From: Anthoceros angustus | Taxonomy: Eukaryota > Streptophyta > Anthocerotopsida > Anthocerotales > Anthocerotaceae | Direction: 5' to 3' | Length of the DNA: 64,000 nucleotides | Assembly (NCBI GenBank): GCA_010909165.1 | Contig: VJWM01000196.1 | Span: 248,001 to 312,000, forward strand | Part shown: piece after piece, positions 9,774-20,352 of the stretch | Numbering within the stretch: position 1 is the stretch's first letter | Layout: each line of letters starts with the position of its first letter | Translations under genes and position numbers: made by a program | Notes under the pieces: generated by a model | Database searches by the model: none | The model's input: only the letters and a program-made list of their open reading frames with translations | Told to the model about the DNA's origin: nothing

Positions 9774-12020
9774 TTAACCTGTGGCGGCAGCTAATACCAC
9801 CGTACGTTGGTCTGCAGAAGCAACCCTTCCACTTTTTTGCAGGGCGGCCACCAGGCTGGCCTCTGCTGCGTCGTTGGGAGAAAGCCCCCTTCCCTTTAGC
9901 TCCTCGAACAGCTCCAGTGCTTTGGCGAGTTGATTGTGCTTCACAAGACCCACGATCATCACAGAGTATCCTACCACATCTGACTCTAACTTGTCCTTCA
10001 CAGCTTCGAAAACCTGCAGAGCCTGAGAGAACTTCTCCACCCTACAAAGCCCAGCGATGACAGTGCAGTGGGTGATGTTGTCTGCAGGTATTCCCTTCGA
10101 TAGCATTGCATGGTAGACATCCAGTACCTCCTCAATTTCCCCCTGCTTTGCAAGTCCGTCCAGGAGTGCATTGTAGGTGACAGTGTTAGGGCCTTGGCCC
10201 TTCCTCTCCATCTCATGGAACAGCCTGACGGCTTCACCTACACGGCCAGCCTTGCAGAGGCCATCAAGAACTGTGTTGAGGGTCACCAGGTTAGGAATCC
10301 ACCCTTCAACTTCCATTTCTTGCACAAGAGTAAAGCACTGTTGCAATCGTCCTGACCTTGCAAGCCCCCCAATGAGTGTGTTGTATACGATGACGTTCGG
10401 CTGCACTGCCTTGTACCTCATTTCCTCAAACAGCCAACAAGCTTCATCCACTCTGCCAGCCTTGAAAAAGGAATCGATAAGAGAGTTGAAGGAAATGACA
10501 TTAGCAGCAAGTCCCTGCGCTTCCATCTGGCCCAAAAGCCTCCGAGCTTTTTCGATCTGACCTGCCTTGCCTAGAGAGTCCATCATGATGTTGTATGTGA
10601 CCGCATCTGGAGTCACCTTTGCAGTAGACATTTCATCAAAAAGCTTGATCACTTCTTCAACATCATCTGACCTTCTGCAGGCATCCATTATGGAGTTGTA
10701 TGTAATAACATCTGGGACAAGACCCTGCTCCTTCATTGCTGTGAAAAGCTGCCTTGCTTTCACCAAATCACGGGCCCTGCCAAGCCCATCGATGACGGTA
10801 TTGAACGCCACAACGTCTGGGGGAGCGTCTTCAGAGGCTTGCATCTTTTCAAATAGGTCATAACCCACGTCCACTTTCCCTGCCTTCATCAAGCCACTTA
10901 TGAGAGTGTTGTACAACAGGCGATCGGGCTTAACATGGCCTTCCTCCTCCATTTCCTTGAATATTCCATATGCCTCCTCAAACTGTGATACAGTTGCTGC
11001 GGCACGAACGAGGGCAGAATACGTCACAGCGTTAGGGATAATCCCTTGTTCTATCATGCCTTTGAACAAGTTACGGGCTTCAACAAACCGTCCAGACTTG
11101 CCAAGACTTGCGATGAGACTTGTGTGAGTGTAGGTGTCAGGCTTATGGCCTGCCTGAAGCATTTCCTGGAATATCATCTGCGCACCTGTGTCATCACCAC
11201 CTCGTACTAGTATGGCAATGAGACAGTTGTAGCACACAACATCAGGTTTGCAACCAGCTTCCTTCATTCTCCGAAAAACAAACAAGGCAGCTCCAGGCTT
11301 CTTTGCTCGCCCATATGCTTGGATGGCTATAGTGAATGCTACCACATCTACTTTGCAACCTGCTTGTTGAGCTTCATCCAGGACCTGTTCCATCTCTTCG
11401 AAGCGTTGGGCCTCTCCAAGCATTTTGATCATAAAATTGTAGGTAGCCCAGTTATACTTAAAACCACTTTGCCTTCCCAGCCATCTGAAAAAGCTGTGGG
11501 CCCGACTGATGTCGACCTTCAGCTGCCTGAGCACCTCACGGATCTGGTAAGGCTTCAACCTCAACTGTAACTTGGTCAGGTCCTTTTCTGTCGAGGGTCC
11601 CCAGCTATCAAGCCGACAAACCACATTAACCACACTTGATATCTTGGTGTCCAAATTTTGCAGTGGAATCCCTACGCCCTGGATAGCACCTTCGACGGCG
11701 CTGCCGGTTGAAGCTTCTGAGGTTGCATTCACTTGAGTCTTCTGCTTCTGCTTTTGCTTCCGGGATGTGATAGAGTAGCACCTCACAAACGACAAGCCCC
11801 CAGATGATGGCCTAAAGGCAAACAAATCCTGTAGAGATAACAGGCAAGGAAAAATCTGTTTCAACTGGGAAATGGGAGGAGTCGATGACAGAATGCGAAG
11901 CACAATCAAAAGTACCTGACAATTTGCTGAAGGGCACTCAACACCACCGAGGCGTGCCACCTCGTGAGCACAGTAAACACGCCAGCATGACCTGAGTCCA
12001 GATAGACTGAAGCCTCTCAT
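9774..12020 (-). CDS. P-class pentatricopeptide repeat protein, 15 repeats
   Basis: An organellar RNA-binding protein. Two exons, 12020-11916 and 11828-9774, separated by an 87-bp intron (CAG|GTACTT ... CTCTACAG|GAT), give 719 aa. The N-terminus is Ser/Arg/Leu-rich with few acids, consistent with mitochondrial or plastid targeting. Fifteen consecutive 34-36 residue PPR motifs follow, ending in SPN at the last repeat. There is no E, DYW or SMR domain, so a role in RNA stability, splicing or translation is likelier than editing. The 87-bp intron is a multiple of three without a stop, so the unspliced reading also stays open; the splice signals favour removal. The ATG at 12020 is the first in frame. 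The frame runs to 12125 only from a GTG. Confidence 0.9.
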   Translation of the reverse strand: MRGFSLSGLRSCWRVYCAHEVARLGGVECPSANCQVLLIVLRILSSTPPISQLKQIFPCLLSLQDLFAFRPSSGGLSFVRCYSITSRKQKQKQKTQVNATSEASTGSAVEGAIQGVGIPLQNLDTKISSVVNVVCRLDSWGPSTEKDLTKLQLRLKPYQIREVLRQLKVDISRAHSFFRWLGRQSGFKYNWATYNFMIKMLGEAQRFEEMEQVLDEAQQAGCKVDVVAFTIAIQAYGRAKKPGAALFVFRRMKEAGCKPDVVCYNCLIAILVRGGDDTGAQMIFQEMLQAGHKPDTYTHTSLIASLGKSGRFVEARNLFKGMIEQGIIPNAVTYSALVRAAATVSQFEEAYGIFKEMEEEGHVKPDRLLYNTLISGLMKAGKVDVGYDLFEKMQASEDAPPDVVAFNTVIDGLGRARDLVKARQLFTAMKEQGLVPDVITYNSIMDACRRSDDVEEVIKLFDEMSTAKVTPDAVTYNIMMDSLGKAGQIEKARRLLGQMEAQGLAANVISFNSLIDSFFKAGRVDEACWLFEEMRYKAVQPNVIVYNTLIGGLARSGRLQQCFTLVQEMEVEGWIPNLVTLNTVLDGLCKAGRVGEAVRLFHEMERKGQGPNTVTYNALLDGLAKQGEIEEVLDVYHAMLSKGIPADNITHCTVIAGLCRVEKFSQALQVFEAVKDKLESDVVGYSVMIVGLVKHNQLAKALELFEELKGRGLSPNDAAEASLVAALQKSGRVASADQRTVVLAAATG

Positions 12021-12125
12021 GCTGCAACTCAGACTTGCCGCACCCTGAATGTCAGAGCGAGGCAGTCGGGTCCCCGTTCGGCAGATTTGCAAACGGTCTC
12101 TCTTCCATCCTCTGCACCGGAGCAC

Positions 12126-12743
12126 ATCAACAAGCCAAAACTGGTTTGTAGCTCAGACCGGAAACCTGCAGACGCGTCGTGCTTTGTTGTTCTGCACAGC
12201 GTGTGTAATTTCGAATTACACAGCGCATGCATCCTCGGAGCTCTGACCTTTAAAAGGCTTTAATAATCCGTTGGTTCCTTCGATTGTTTGCGGCTGATAC
12301 CAGCTGGTCGGAAGCCAAAGTGCAGAACACAATGCGATGCTGATTGGCCTGCCCACATATCCACACCTCACGACATTGTTCTGCCAGCAGCTGTACAACC
12401 AAGGTCCATGGACAAAGATCATTCGGTGCTACATAATTGTGTTCGGGGAAATGCATCGTTTGGATAGGGCAAATGTAATTCGTCAGTACAAACAACATTG
12501 TAGAGATGGCGACTCTTTAGGGCCCCAACAAGGGATAAATGTACAAAATGTTCGGCGTCCGAAAGTCGGCGCAAAAGGTAACCCCAGAACAACTCGTCAC
12601 AACTTGAGATGGTTCTGAACTCCAGTCAGGAATCATCAAATCACTCACGCTTTCCATGTTCGTAGGGGAGGGGCGGGAGGAGGGGCAGGCACCAGATCAT
12701 GTGCCACAAATTTGAGTGGGACCAGGATTTCTCTCAGAATTCT
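12126..12743. other. Intergenic between PPR and phosphatase genes
   Basis: The PPR gene promoter (12021-12400) and the 3' flank of the phosphatase (12640-12743) share this gap. No additional gene is seen. Confidence 0.5.
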
Positions 12744-14854
12744 TCACAGCTCTAAGTTAGACTCCTCCTTGGTGGCTGTAAGCTCCTGAGAACTAACCGA
12801 AGCGTAAGGCACGCCAGCAACTATCTTCTCGGCCCCGTTTTGCCTGTTTTGAGTGTAGCAGACCACAGAGATGAGGGCCACTAATATGGTTAGCCCCACC
12901 AGCCAAGAGGCCTTCCAACTTTCTATCCAACGCCCTCGCTGCTTGTGCGACAGCCCAGAGAAAATTTGCACCATGTCATGCACCTCTCCATCATGATTAC
13001 CCACGTACGAGACGGTGAGAACTTCCCTTGTGGCATGCAGCGTGGCATAACCGAGTTGGTCACCTCGAAACATTGACCAGCTGGGTTGAGGGTATATGGG
13101 AAACTCTGGATGATCTTCCCTTGGCCTCCATCTTGACTGCCAGTCTTGTCCTCCCATCCCAACGACCAAGTGCACTGGGGCCTGGAGACTGGAGTTTAGC
13201 ATCTCCGAGTTGACACAGCTAAACTGCTGCAAAGGGCAGGACCTTTCGTACTTGTGAACATGACCCCAGAAGGCCAGACTCACATTGTGCTGTATCAAGA
13301 GAGGTTCAATATGCTCCAGCATTCTCTCCCTCAATTTCTCTTCGGGAGAAAAATAGTCGGTTGTGTACATGGGACGATGGCCCATGAGTACTATAAACGG
13401 CGTCTTCACTCTGTCCACCCTTGCTAGGTCATCGGCAATGAAGGCAAACTGCTCACTCCCAGGAAGGAAATCCGTCTCAGTCGACATGTACAGGAAGTGA
13501 ACCACTCCAAAAGAATGAGAGAAGAAGAGATTCCGAGTTGGAGGAGCAGAAGTCCCTGTAGACAAGGAAGAGTTCCCAGGCATTTGGAACCTTAAGCTGT
13601 AAGGTACTCCACACTCACCACCTCCATCTTTGCCATATATATCAGAAGCCCAATCGGGCTTCCAAGGTTGACTGGGCCAATCATACTCGTGATTCCCAAT
13701 ACACACGTGATATGGAGCTTGAGCAGCAATGGGCTGGATTCGATGGAAGAATTCGTCCCAAACCCAAGCATAGCCTCTTGCATAGCTTATGTCTCCTATG
13801 TGGGCCACCAAGACAGGCTTATCACCCAGACCAGCAAGCTCTTGCTTCAAAAAATTGAGTGTGTTCTCACTCTCTGCTGCCCACCAGCGATACGTCATAT
13901 AAGGTGCTACAGTCCCCAAGTCTCCAAATATAAGAGCCCGTGTCTCCTGTGGATCGACTTCAGGAGCCACGTAGCTGAACACTGCACTCCATCCATGCTT
14001 TTCGCTTCCAACCTTGCAAAAAGTAAGAACATGCAATTGAAAAAGTTAGCAAATTCGAGTCGGAAGTCTTTGGCCATGTACAAAAAGAAGTTGTCTGGAA
14101 CCGCTAGGAAACAGCTTCTGGGAACCACGGACTATACCTGATAGTAGTACCTCTTTCCACTTTGCAGATTGTCCATTACAGCATTGTGCAAGTAGCCCGG
14201 ATCCCTCCATCCCTCGGAGGTGTTTGCCGGCTTGTCGCACATATCCTTCTGAAAGTAGGTTGTATGCTCCGTTTCCCTGACTTTATCTAGTTTGTTTCTG
14301 TCCAATCCAAACCTCACATAGGAATCAACAGCCAAACCTGTAACAAACATGACCCTCATTTCCCCTACTTGCTTGGAAGTTAAGGAGAGGTGCACTTGAG
14401 TAGGCTCGTTATAATTCTTGAAACTTACATCCACACTCGTCGCCAGCCGATTTTCGGTGGTCGGAAGCGGGTCCTTCTCCGCGTTCAATCTCACTCGAGA
14501 ATGTCTGGTCACCACGATCTTCCTCCCTCTAAACAACCGAAACTGATAGGGCCCCCGCATACTCACGAGGGGCAAGCTTGTGGAGCCGGCCCCTGTGGAC
14601 CAGCTTCCACTGGAGTTGAGCAACACATACCCTATGAAATTCTCGTCATCTGATTCAGGCGGAGTGTAGATGCCGAGCCAGTCATACTCTGAAGGTGTTT
14701 CCACACCCGACCAAGAAATATTAACAGAATCCCCAGAGCTCTCTACAATGGGAGGGTCCACAGTGACTGTGACCTCCGCTGCGTCAGCCAGACTCTCCTT
14801 GATGATGATGATGATGAGGAGGAAAATGAGAAACTCTGCGACACCAGACGCCAT
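12744..14854 (-). CDS. Purple acid phosphatase, C-terminally anchored (PAP2/PAP9 type)
   Basis: A dinuclear metallophosphoesterase. Exon 1 (14854-14138) and exon 2 (14012-12744) are joined across a 125-bp intron in phase 0 (CAG|GTATAG ... GCAAG|GTT), giving 661 aa. A signal-like hydrophobic N-terminus leads into the fibronectin-like N domain. The five metal-ligand blocks appear in order: GDLG, GDISYA, GNHEYD, GHRPMY and GHVHKYER. Near the C-terminus a hydrophobic segment (SWLVGLTILVALISVVCY) followed by a short polar tail matches AtPAP2/PAP9. AtPAP2 is anchored by such a tail in plastid and mitochondrial outer membranes; location here is inferred from that. The gene is intact, and the start is a good ATG directly before the hydrophobic stretch. 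Confidence 0.93.
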
Positions 14855-16176
14855 TCCTGAAACAAGAGATGTTCATGCTTGAGTCACAACATCCAACAGG
14901 CTGCAGAACTGTCCCCCCGTTGCATCCAACACCACAGACAAGAGTAAGCTTTCCAGCATTCTAGCTGACGAAGAGGTGCATACTTAGGGACGAATTTCTT
15001 CAGCAAAACAAACAAGCATCAGCCATGGCTCTCTCCATCAGAACAAGAACCGAGGCCTTCCCTACACGACCTTAAGAGCAGTCCCGCAAGGAGGCAGAGA
15101 CGTATCGGATCAGTCATGAGGTTCTCACAAGAGGTGGACGAATCTCCTGTAAGAACCTCGTGTCGATCCCGTAGAATATGCTGCCGGGGTTCTCAACCCC
15201 TAGATTACTATCATGATCGAATGGAAAGCAGCAAGCATGAAAACAAATGGCGCGAGCAGTCTCTGCCGTAGCGTGCGGCCGCAGGACCGACACCTGCACC
15301 TCCTGCCGCCATCTACATGGCATCTACAGGAATCGCGAGCCGTACATTCAGCAGCGTCCTCTTCGAATTAGACCCCACTCACATTCAACCATCCAGGCAT
15401 GCAGCAGTTCTGAGCTGAGATGATTGCCGAGTTGTCACTCACTGGGGCGAATGAGAAGCGCCGGCCGGAGCCGAACAGCGGCGCCCTCGTCGGGCCGCTG
15501 CCCCGCAGCCGTTGCCGTGGTCGAGATCCGCATCGCATCCGAGCTGCCTGCGGTAATCAGGACATGACAAATTGAACGAGACAGTCAGCACATGCACTAT
15601 CCTCCTCCACGAATCGGGTGGTGCTGTTGCCGATTCGCCGATCCGGATACGCCGCTGTGCTGTCCCCAGGGATGCAGGCACGCGAGCCTGAACTGCTGGT
15701 TCATCAGCCATTCACCGGAGCTACGACTCTAACTTTAACTTACACAAGTCGTCGCATTTGGACTCGCTCGCATCTACCCGTCACCGTCCAGCGGTCGTGA
15801 CTCGGCATGGCCACGAAACCCTAAACCTCGCGGACTGAAGAAGAAGGAGTAGACACACGACACAGCGCAAGGAGAGCCGGAAGTCCTTCGATTTTGTCAT
15901 GAATTTCAGCACACCACCGGTTCTCGGCGATTGATCAAGTGAGTGTACGCTGGCAATCTATGCACAATCGGGCGGGGACTACGAAGCAGTCTTTGTGTCG
16001 ATCTTCCTGTGGTTGCTGGTGTGGATGGAGGCCGGTAGGACCTAGGGTGAACAATTTTATACATACATGCAGTCACTTGTTTTCACGTTTCATTTGTGAC
16101 GATGTGACGGAGATCACAGGAAGCGAGGTGAGGACGATAACGATGCCGGAAGATGAAGGAGGAGGAGGAGTGGGGG
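14855..16176. promoter_or_regulatory. Phosphatase promoter region with telo-box
   Basis: No gene seen. The sequence AAACCCTAAACC at 15816-15827 is a telo-box-like element, found in many land-plant promoters, about 960 bp upstream of the phosphatase ATG. 5' UTR introns are possible but cannot be proven. 16030-16176 is the 3' flank of the lipase gene. Confidence 0.45.
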
Positions 16177-17560
16177 TTAAGAGGAGGAGCGTAGATGCCT
16201 GGGAATATTGACTGGAATGTCGTCAGGATCCCTCTCCCTCTGCCTCCATCGCTGCTTACCATGGTCATACACGAGCCCCTTGTTCTTCTCCTGCCACCAG
16301 AATCCCGGCACGCGGTACCTGCTGTGCAAGATGTCATCGTACTTGTTGAGCAGGGCAACATCTCTGCTGGTGTGCAGGTAGAAGTTTCCGAACGGCTCGG
16401 CCCGGCTCTTGAAGGCATCCAGCAAATGCAGGTACAACTCCATGCTGTGGTTGCTCACCAGGTCGCTCTTGCTCTGGTCCAGGCAGGTGGAATGGGTGCT
16501 GTCCACCCGCAGCTCCTTCCCGACATGCGAGTATGTCCAGGGGAGCCAGTCCAGGAAGTCAGTCAGCCAGGGCACCTTCTCGTTGGTGAAGAAGCCAGGG
16601 AAGCTGGGAACGGAGTCCGTGGCATTCACCACCCGCAGCACCTTCACCTTCAACTCCGTCTCCAGGCGGTGCCGGAAGGCGTCGTTCCCGACCCGGGGAG
16701 CCGCGAAGTTGAAGACGGTGACGGGGAGTGTGGCTGTGGCTGCGCGGGAGCGCTGCCTGTTGAGCCCCGCGGCGGCGATGTCGTAGGCGCAGAGCAGAGC
16801 CCAGGCCCCTCCGAGACTATGCCCGGTGACGGTGACGCTGAGCTCCTCATCCCCGTGCAAGGTAACAAGCCTCTCCACCTCCTGCAGCACCTGCTCCTGC
16901 GCGCTCTGCTTGTTGTAGCGGGTATTAGGGTTTCTAGAGGTGTACATGTGCCAGAAGCCCATCTCCACCTTCACGTCCAGGCGGACGGGGAGCGTGTTCC
17001 CGGAGATAGGGCCCCTGAGTTGCACGCCGTGGCCGGTCGGGTCGGGCTGCATCGGGGTGAGGTAGTCCCGCACGTTCTCCTTCCACTCCAACGCGGTGAC
17101 AGTCCCCCGCCACGCCACCAGAATATCCCGCCTCCCCTGCCTCCCGATCTCCCCCTCCGCCGAGCAGACAGCCACGAACCCCACCCAGTTGGAATCCTTG
17201 CTCCACGCATCCTCCGCCACATCCGGCCTGCGGAAGAAGGCCGGGAGGTGCAGATCCTGCGCCGTGGCGTAGATGTACTTGGTGACCCGGTACCCCGAGT
17301 TGGGCAGCCCCACCGCCTCCAGGAGCTTGTCCTGGTCGAACTTGCAGCTCCCGCAGTAGCGCGACGTGATGTCGGAGTCGAAGGCGTCGTACGTGGCCTG
17401 CGCCATCTCCCCGTAGCGCACAAGCTCGGCGCGCAGGTCCGCGTCCAGCGGGTCCAGCATGCCCTCCCAGTCCCCTCCCCTGGATCTCCCTCCACCTCTC
17501 CGCGATGCGTGCGCGCGGCGCCGGCCGCCTCACCCGCCCATCGCCCTCCCGAGCGGCGGC
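16177..17560 (-). CDS. Class 3 lipase, DAD1-like phospholipase A1, with one frame break
   Basis: A triacylglycerol lipase/PLA1 fold. From the ATG at 17460 the frame gives 427 aa. It includes the nucleophile elbow GHSLGGA (Ser), the Asp in NATDSVPSFP and a His in NHSMELYLHLL, the usual catalytic triad. Family members start further upstream with an RW(R/K)EIQG..W(D/E)G block. Here AERWREIQG lies just upstream but in another frame. Removing one G from the tract at 17471-17480 would restore RWREIQGRDWEGMLDPL. So either the sequence has a 1-nt insertion or translation starts at 17460 and the enzyme lacks its N-terminus. The frame upstream stays open to about 17600 and could encode a transit peptide. 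DAD1-type enzymes release linolenate for jasmonate; the substrate here is unproven. Confidence 0.87.
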
Positions 17561-18685
17561 TTCAAGCTCACGCTCCCAAGCCCGTCCCCAGCCCAGCTCC
17601 CGCCCCGCCGCCCCCAGTCGGAGCCCCGCAGCTGCATCTCCCTCCTGCTAGCCGGCTCCAGATCGGGATTCGCCGTGGCCCAGGTGCGCGCCACGGACCC
17701 GCTGCCCTGCGTGCGGGCGCGAAATGACACGGCGACTCTGGCATTACGACCAGCGGCCGCACTGCTCCTGCTACAGGCATTCTCCGCCCCCGCCGGGCTC
17801 CTCACACACGCAAGCTCGCGCACGACGGTGGCTGCCATCCCGCACGCTCCACCTCCACCCCCCGCACCCACCACAACATGCACACCGCGCCCGTAGTAGT
17901 TGCTACGTGCACAACACAACTGCTAGAGGCGGAAGATGAAGTGGTGAGCGAGCCCGAGTGTTGATTGGGCAAGGTCGGGAGCGTCCGAGTGTCCGAGGAC
18001 CGGGCTCTCACAACTGCATCTGCAGCGAGGCGATCGGGCATTAAAAGAAGCACGCATCTTCCCGACCCCGGTTCCACGACGCTGCGCGCAACCATACAGG
18101 AGATTCAGGACTCCGGAGTTCTGAAGGAGACCGCTTCCGACTTTCTTGTCGCTTGGAGTCAAAGGCATGGGCGGTCGGACGACTACACACACTAACAGCG
18201 CACTCCTCTCCCCATTTAGAAACGACTTCCATGTGTGCTTTGTTTGCACTCAAACCAACACGGACCTGCCTATAGGTATTTAGGAATTACAGGCCGACAA
18301 CGTGCTCATTCAACTGCACAGATTCCTATTATCTACATTTTCGCTCCCGCATCTGGCCCCTCGCTCCACACAAACGGAAGATATGTAATCGGCTCTATAC
18401 ACATGCATGCACCTATTGCATTCTATTCACATTCAACCACCCTATTTATTTTTTGTATATTATTATTATTATTAGATTTTATTTCATTATTGGCTATGCC
18501 CCTCTGGAGGGCATAACCCTTGCATCGCTCCCAAGTTTTGGAGTCAAACGATAGCGTTGTCTTTTTGGGTGTACGAATACGTATTTAGTTCATGCTCCAA
18601 AGGCTGTTATGTGGGAACCTTGTTTCTTGAATTTTGTTATCTTTGTCGGTGATTATCTGGGAGATTAGAAAATTCGGGTTGTAAG

Positions 18686-18716
18686 ATAGTAGGGCGGTGG
18701 CGAACCGCCCTACTAT
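18686..18716. repeat. Perfect 13-bp inverted repeat (hairpin)
   Basis: ATAGTAGGGCGGT and its exact complement ACCGCCCTACTAT are separated by the 5-nt loop GGCGA. No T-run follows, and there is no gene end within 500 bp on either strand, so a terminator role is not supported. Confidence 0.85.
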
Positions 18717-18939
18717 GCGGGCGATGCTCAGCCGAACGGAGGAGATGAAGTCCGGACGGAATGGAAGACTCTAGGCATGCACACCTATTTTCCAATATGG
18801 ACTGGGCCCAGGCGCTCGAGCACTCGGAGGTAAGTGGACTCAAGCGAAGAAGTCCTGGACCCAAGCACAAAGGCCGGAAGACGTACTGGCTTCGAAGAGG
18901 ACGATCCATCAATCAAAGAGGCAGTGCATGCCGTTCTGG

Positions 18940-19041
18940 CCTGGATATTTCAGGCCTAAAATTGCTTGAACAGCCTAGATATTGTAGGCCTGAAATTGCA
19001 TGAACGGCTTGGATATTTCAAGCTTGAAAATTTGGGCAATC
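18940..19041. repeat. 34-bp tandem repeat, three copies
   Basis: Units start at 18940, 18974 and 19008. The core reads GGATATTTCAGGCCTGAAAT with a GCATGAACGG-type spacer. Copies one and two are about 85 percent alike and the third is degenerate. Each unit contains a short palindrome around AGGCCT. Confidence 0.8.
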
Positions 19042-20352
19042 AGGCCTGGAGCTATCAGGCTTGGATTATCTAGGGCTTTAAGGCCATAGGGGCTGGTTTT
19101 CATTTTGACCTGGGTCAATCCTTAACCATGTTGTTGTTGTTGTGCAGGGTTTATCTACCCGGACTCTCCCAGATTTTTGCCCATGAAGGACCGGGTGAAT
19201 TTTACCATCCAATGGCTTTGCAATCCTCTCATTTGTGTATTTTGATATCAGACCGAAGCCATCGTGGTTCATGTGGAACAATGCATCAGGCAGACGATTT
19301 CTGATCCTTGGTCATTTAAGGCCATTGTGTTGCAATTTTTTGGCTCTAATTTGAAGCATTGGCGTCCAATGTCAGGAAGGAGGCCCAGAAGTTTTTGGAA
19401 GATCAGAAGAGAAATCCCAGCTATGTTCTAAAGAGTGTGAAGCTGGAGCATTGCGAGGTGTTCTTGAGGGAAGAGTAGTTCAGCTCATCGAACTATGTGC
19501 CAAGTGGACAGTTCTAGCAATCCACTCTCCTTTTGCTACGTTGACATTTGAACTCTATAATGAACTTGGAGTTTATATTCGAAGTGTATCTTAGGAAATG
19601 GTATTAACAACCCATCACGAAGACGTCTTACTTGGGTCTTAATATTGTCTCTTGTGTGTTTCTTCTTCTCGAGGTTTATCAAGGCGTGTGCTTCTGGCAA
19701 CGAGTATCCATCGCCTTGAAGAGAGCATTGGCAAACACAATTTTCAGGATAGCTTCGAACATTGGGAACTCTTCGGCTCCTGTGCAAGTAGGCCCTTCCT
19801 TATTTCACACTATGACATCTTGGAAGCGGTGGGTAGCTTTAGGGTAGACAATCGGGGTGCTAGTCCCCTTGGCCTCAACCCGCTAGCATCGCCACGGTGT
19901 AAAGGGTGTGAATGGGACTTTGGACTTCCCATCTCCGTAAAGGGTGTAAATGGGACTTTAGAACTTCCCATCTCCTATTTCCGTTTTCTCTTATTTTTCC
20001 GTTGGTGGAAAATCTCTAAGTGATTGAAGAATTAACATAGATGATCATAGGGTATGGATGTTCAAGCCAACAATTTAATGACACCGCCGTGGGCAAGTCT
20101 CTAACTTTGTGAATGTTTGATTTGCGAAGGTCATTTGTGGAGGTCTGATAATTTACGGTTGCCACGGTCGTGCGGTACGACGGGTGGCAAGCCTTGATGC
20201 CTTCCGGTGTGAGTGGGAATGCAATCCAGATGATATGGACGGGGACCGACAGCTCTACCGCATTGCCGTTCTTTTCCCAGGCACCGTCCGAATCACCGGC
20301 CGGTGCAGAGAGGTGGTTTGAGGGACAGACTCCGTGGGTGTCATGTCATGGA

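Larger units (their letters stand above)
17561..20352. other. Long intergenic stretch with small repeats
   Basis: 2.8 kb without a supportable gene. 17561-17920 is GC-rich leader or promoter of the lipase. 18440-18490 is an AT-rich ATT-type simple repeat. A perfect hairpin (18686-18716) and a 34-bp tandem repeat (18940-19041) are listed separately. A short open frame at 19356-19480 (KEAQKFLEDQKRNPSYV) faintly resembles the N-terminal HEAT repeat of importin-beta-like proteins but is isolated and ends in a stop. Confidence 0.5.

Noticed and set aside
16195-17727. 510-codon open frame on the plus strand
   Set aside because: It is antisense to the lipase, whose catalytic triad and family blocks are unmistakable. 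The plus-strand frame is a GC-rich shadow with no recognisable domain.
19356-19480. Short frame KEAQKFLEDQKRNPSYV resembling an importin-beta N-terminal repeat
   Set aside because: Isolated, ends in a stop, and no neighbouring exon continues the family. Kept only as a remark.
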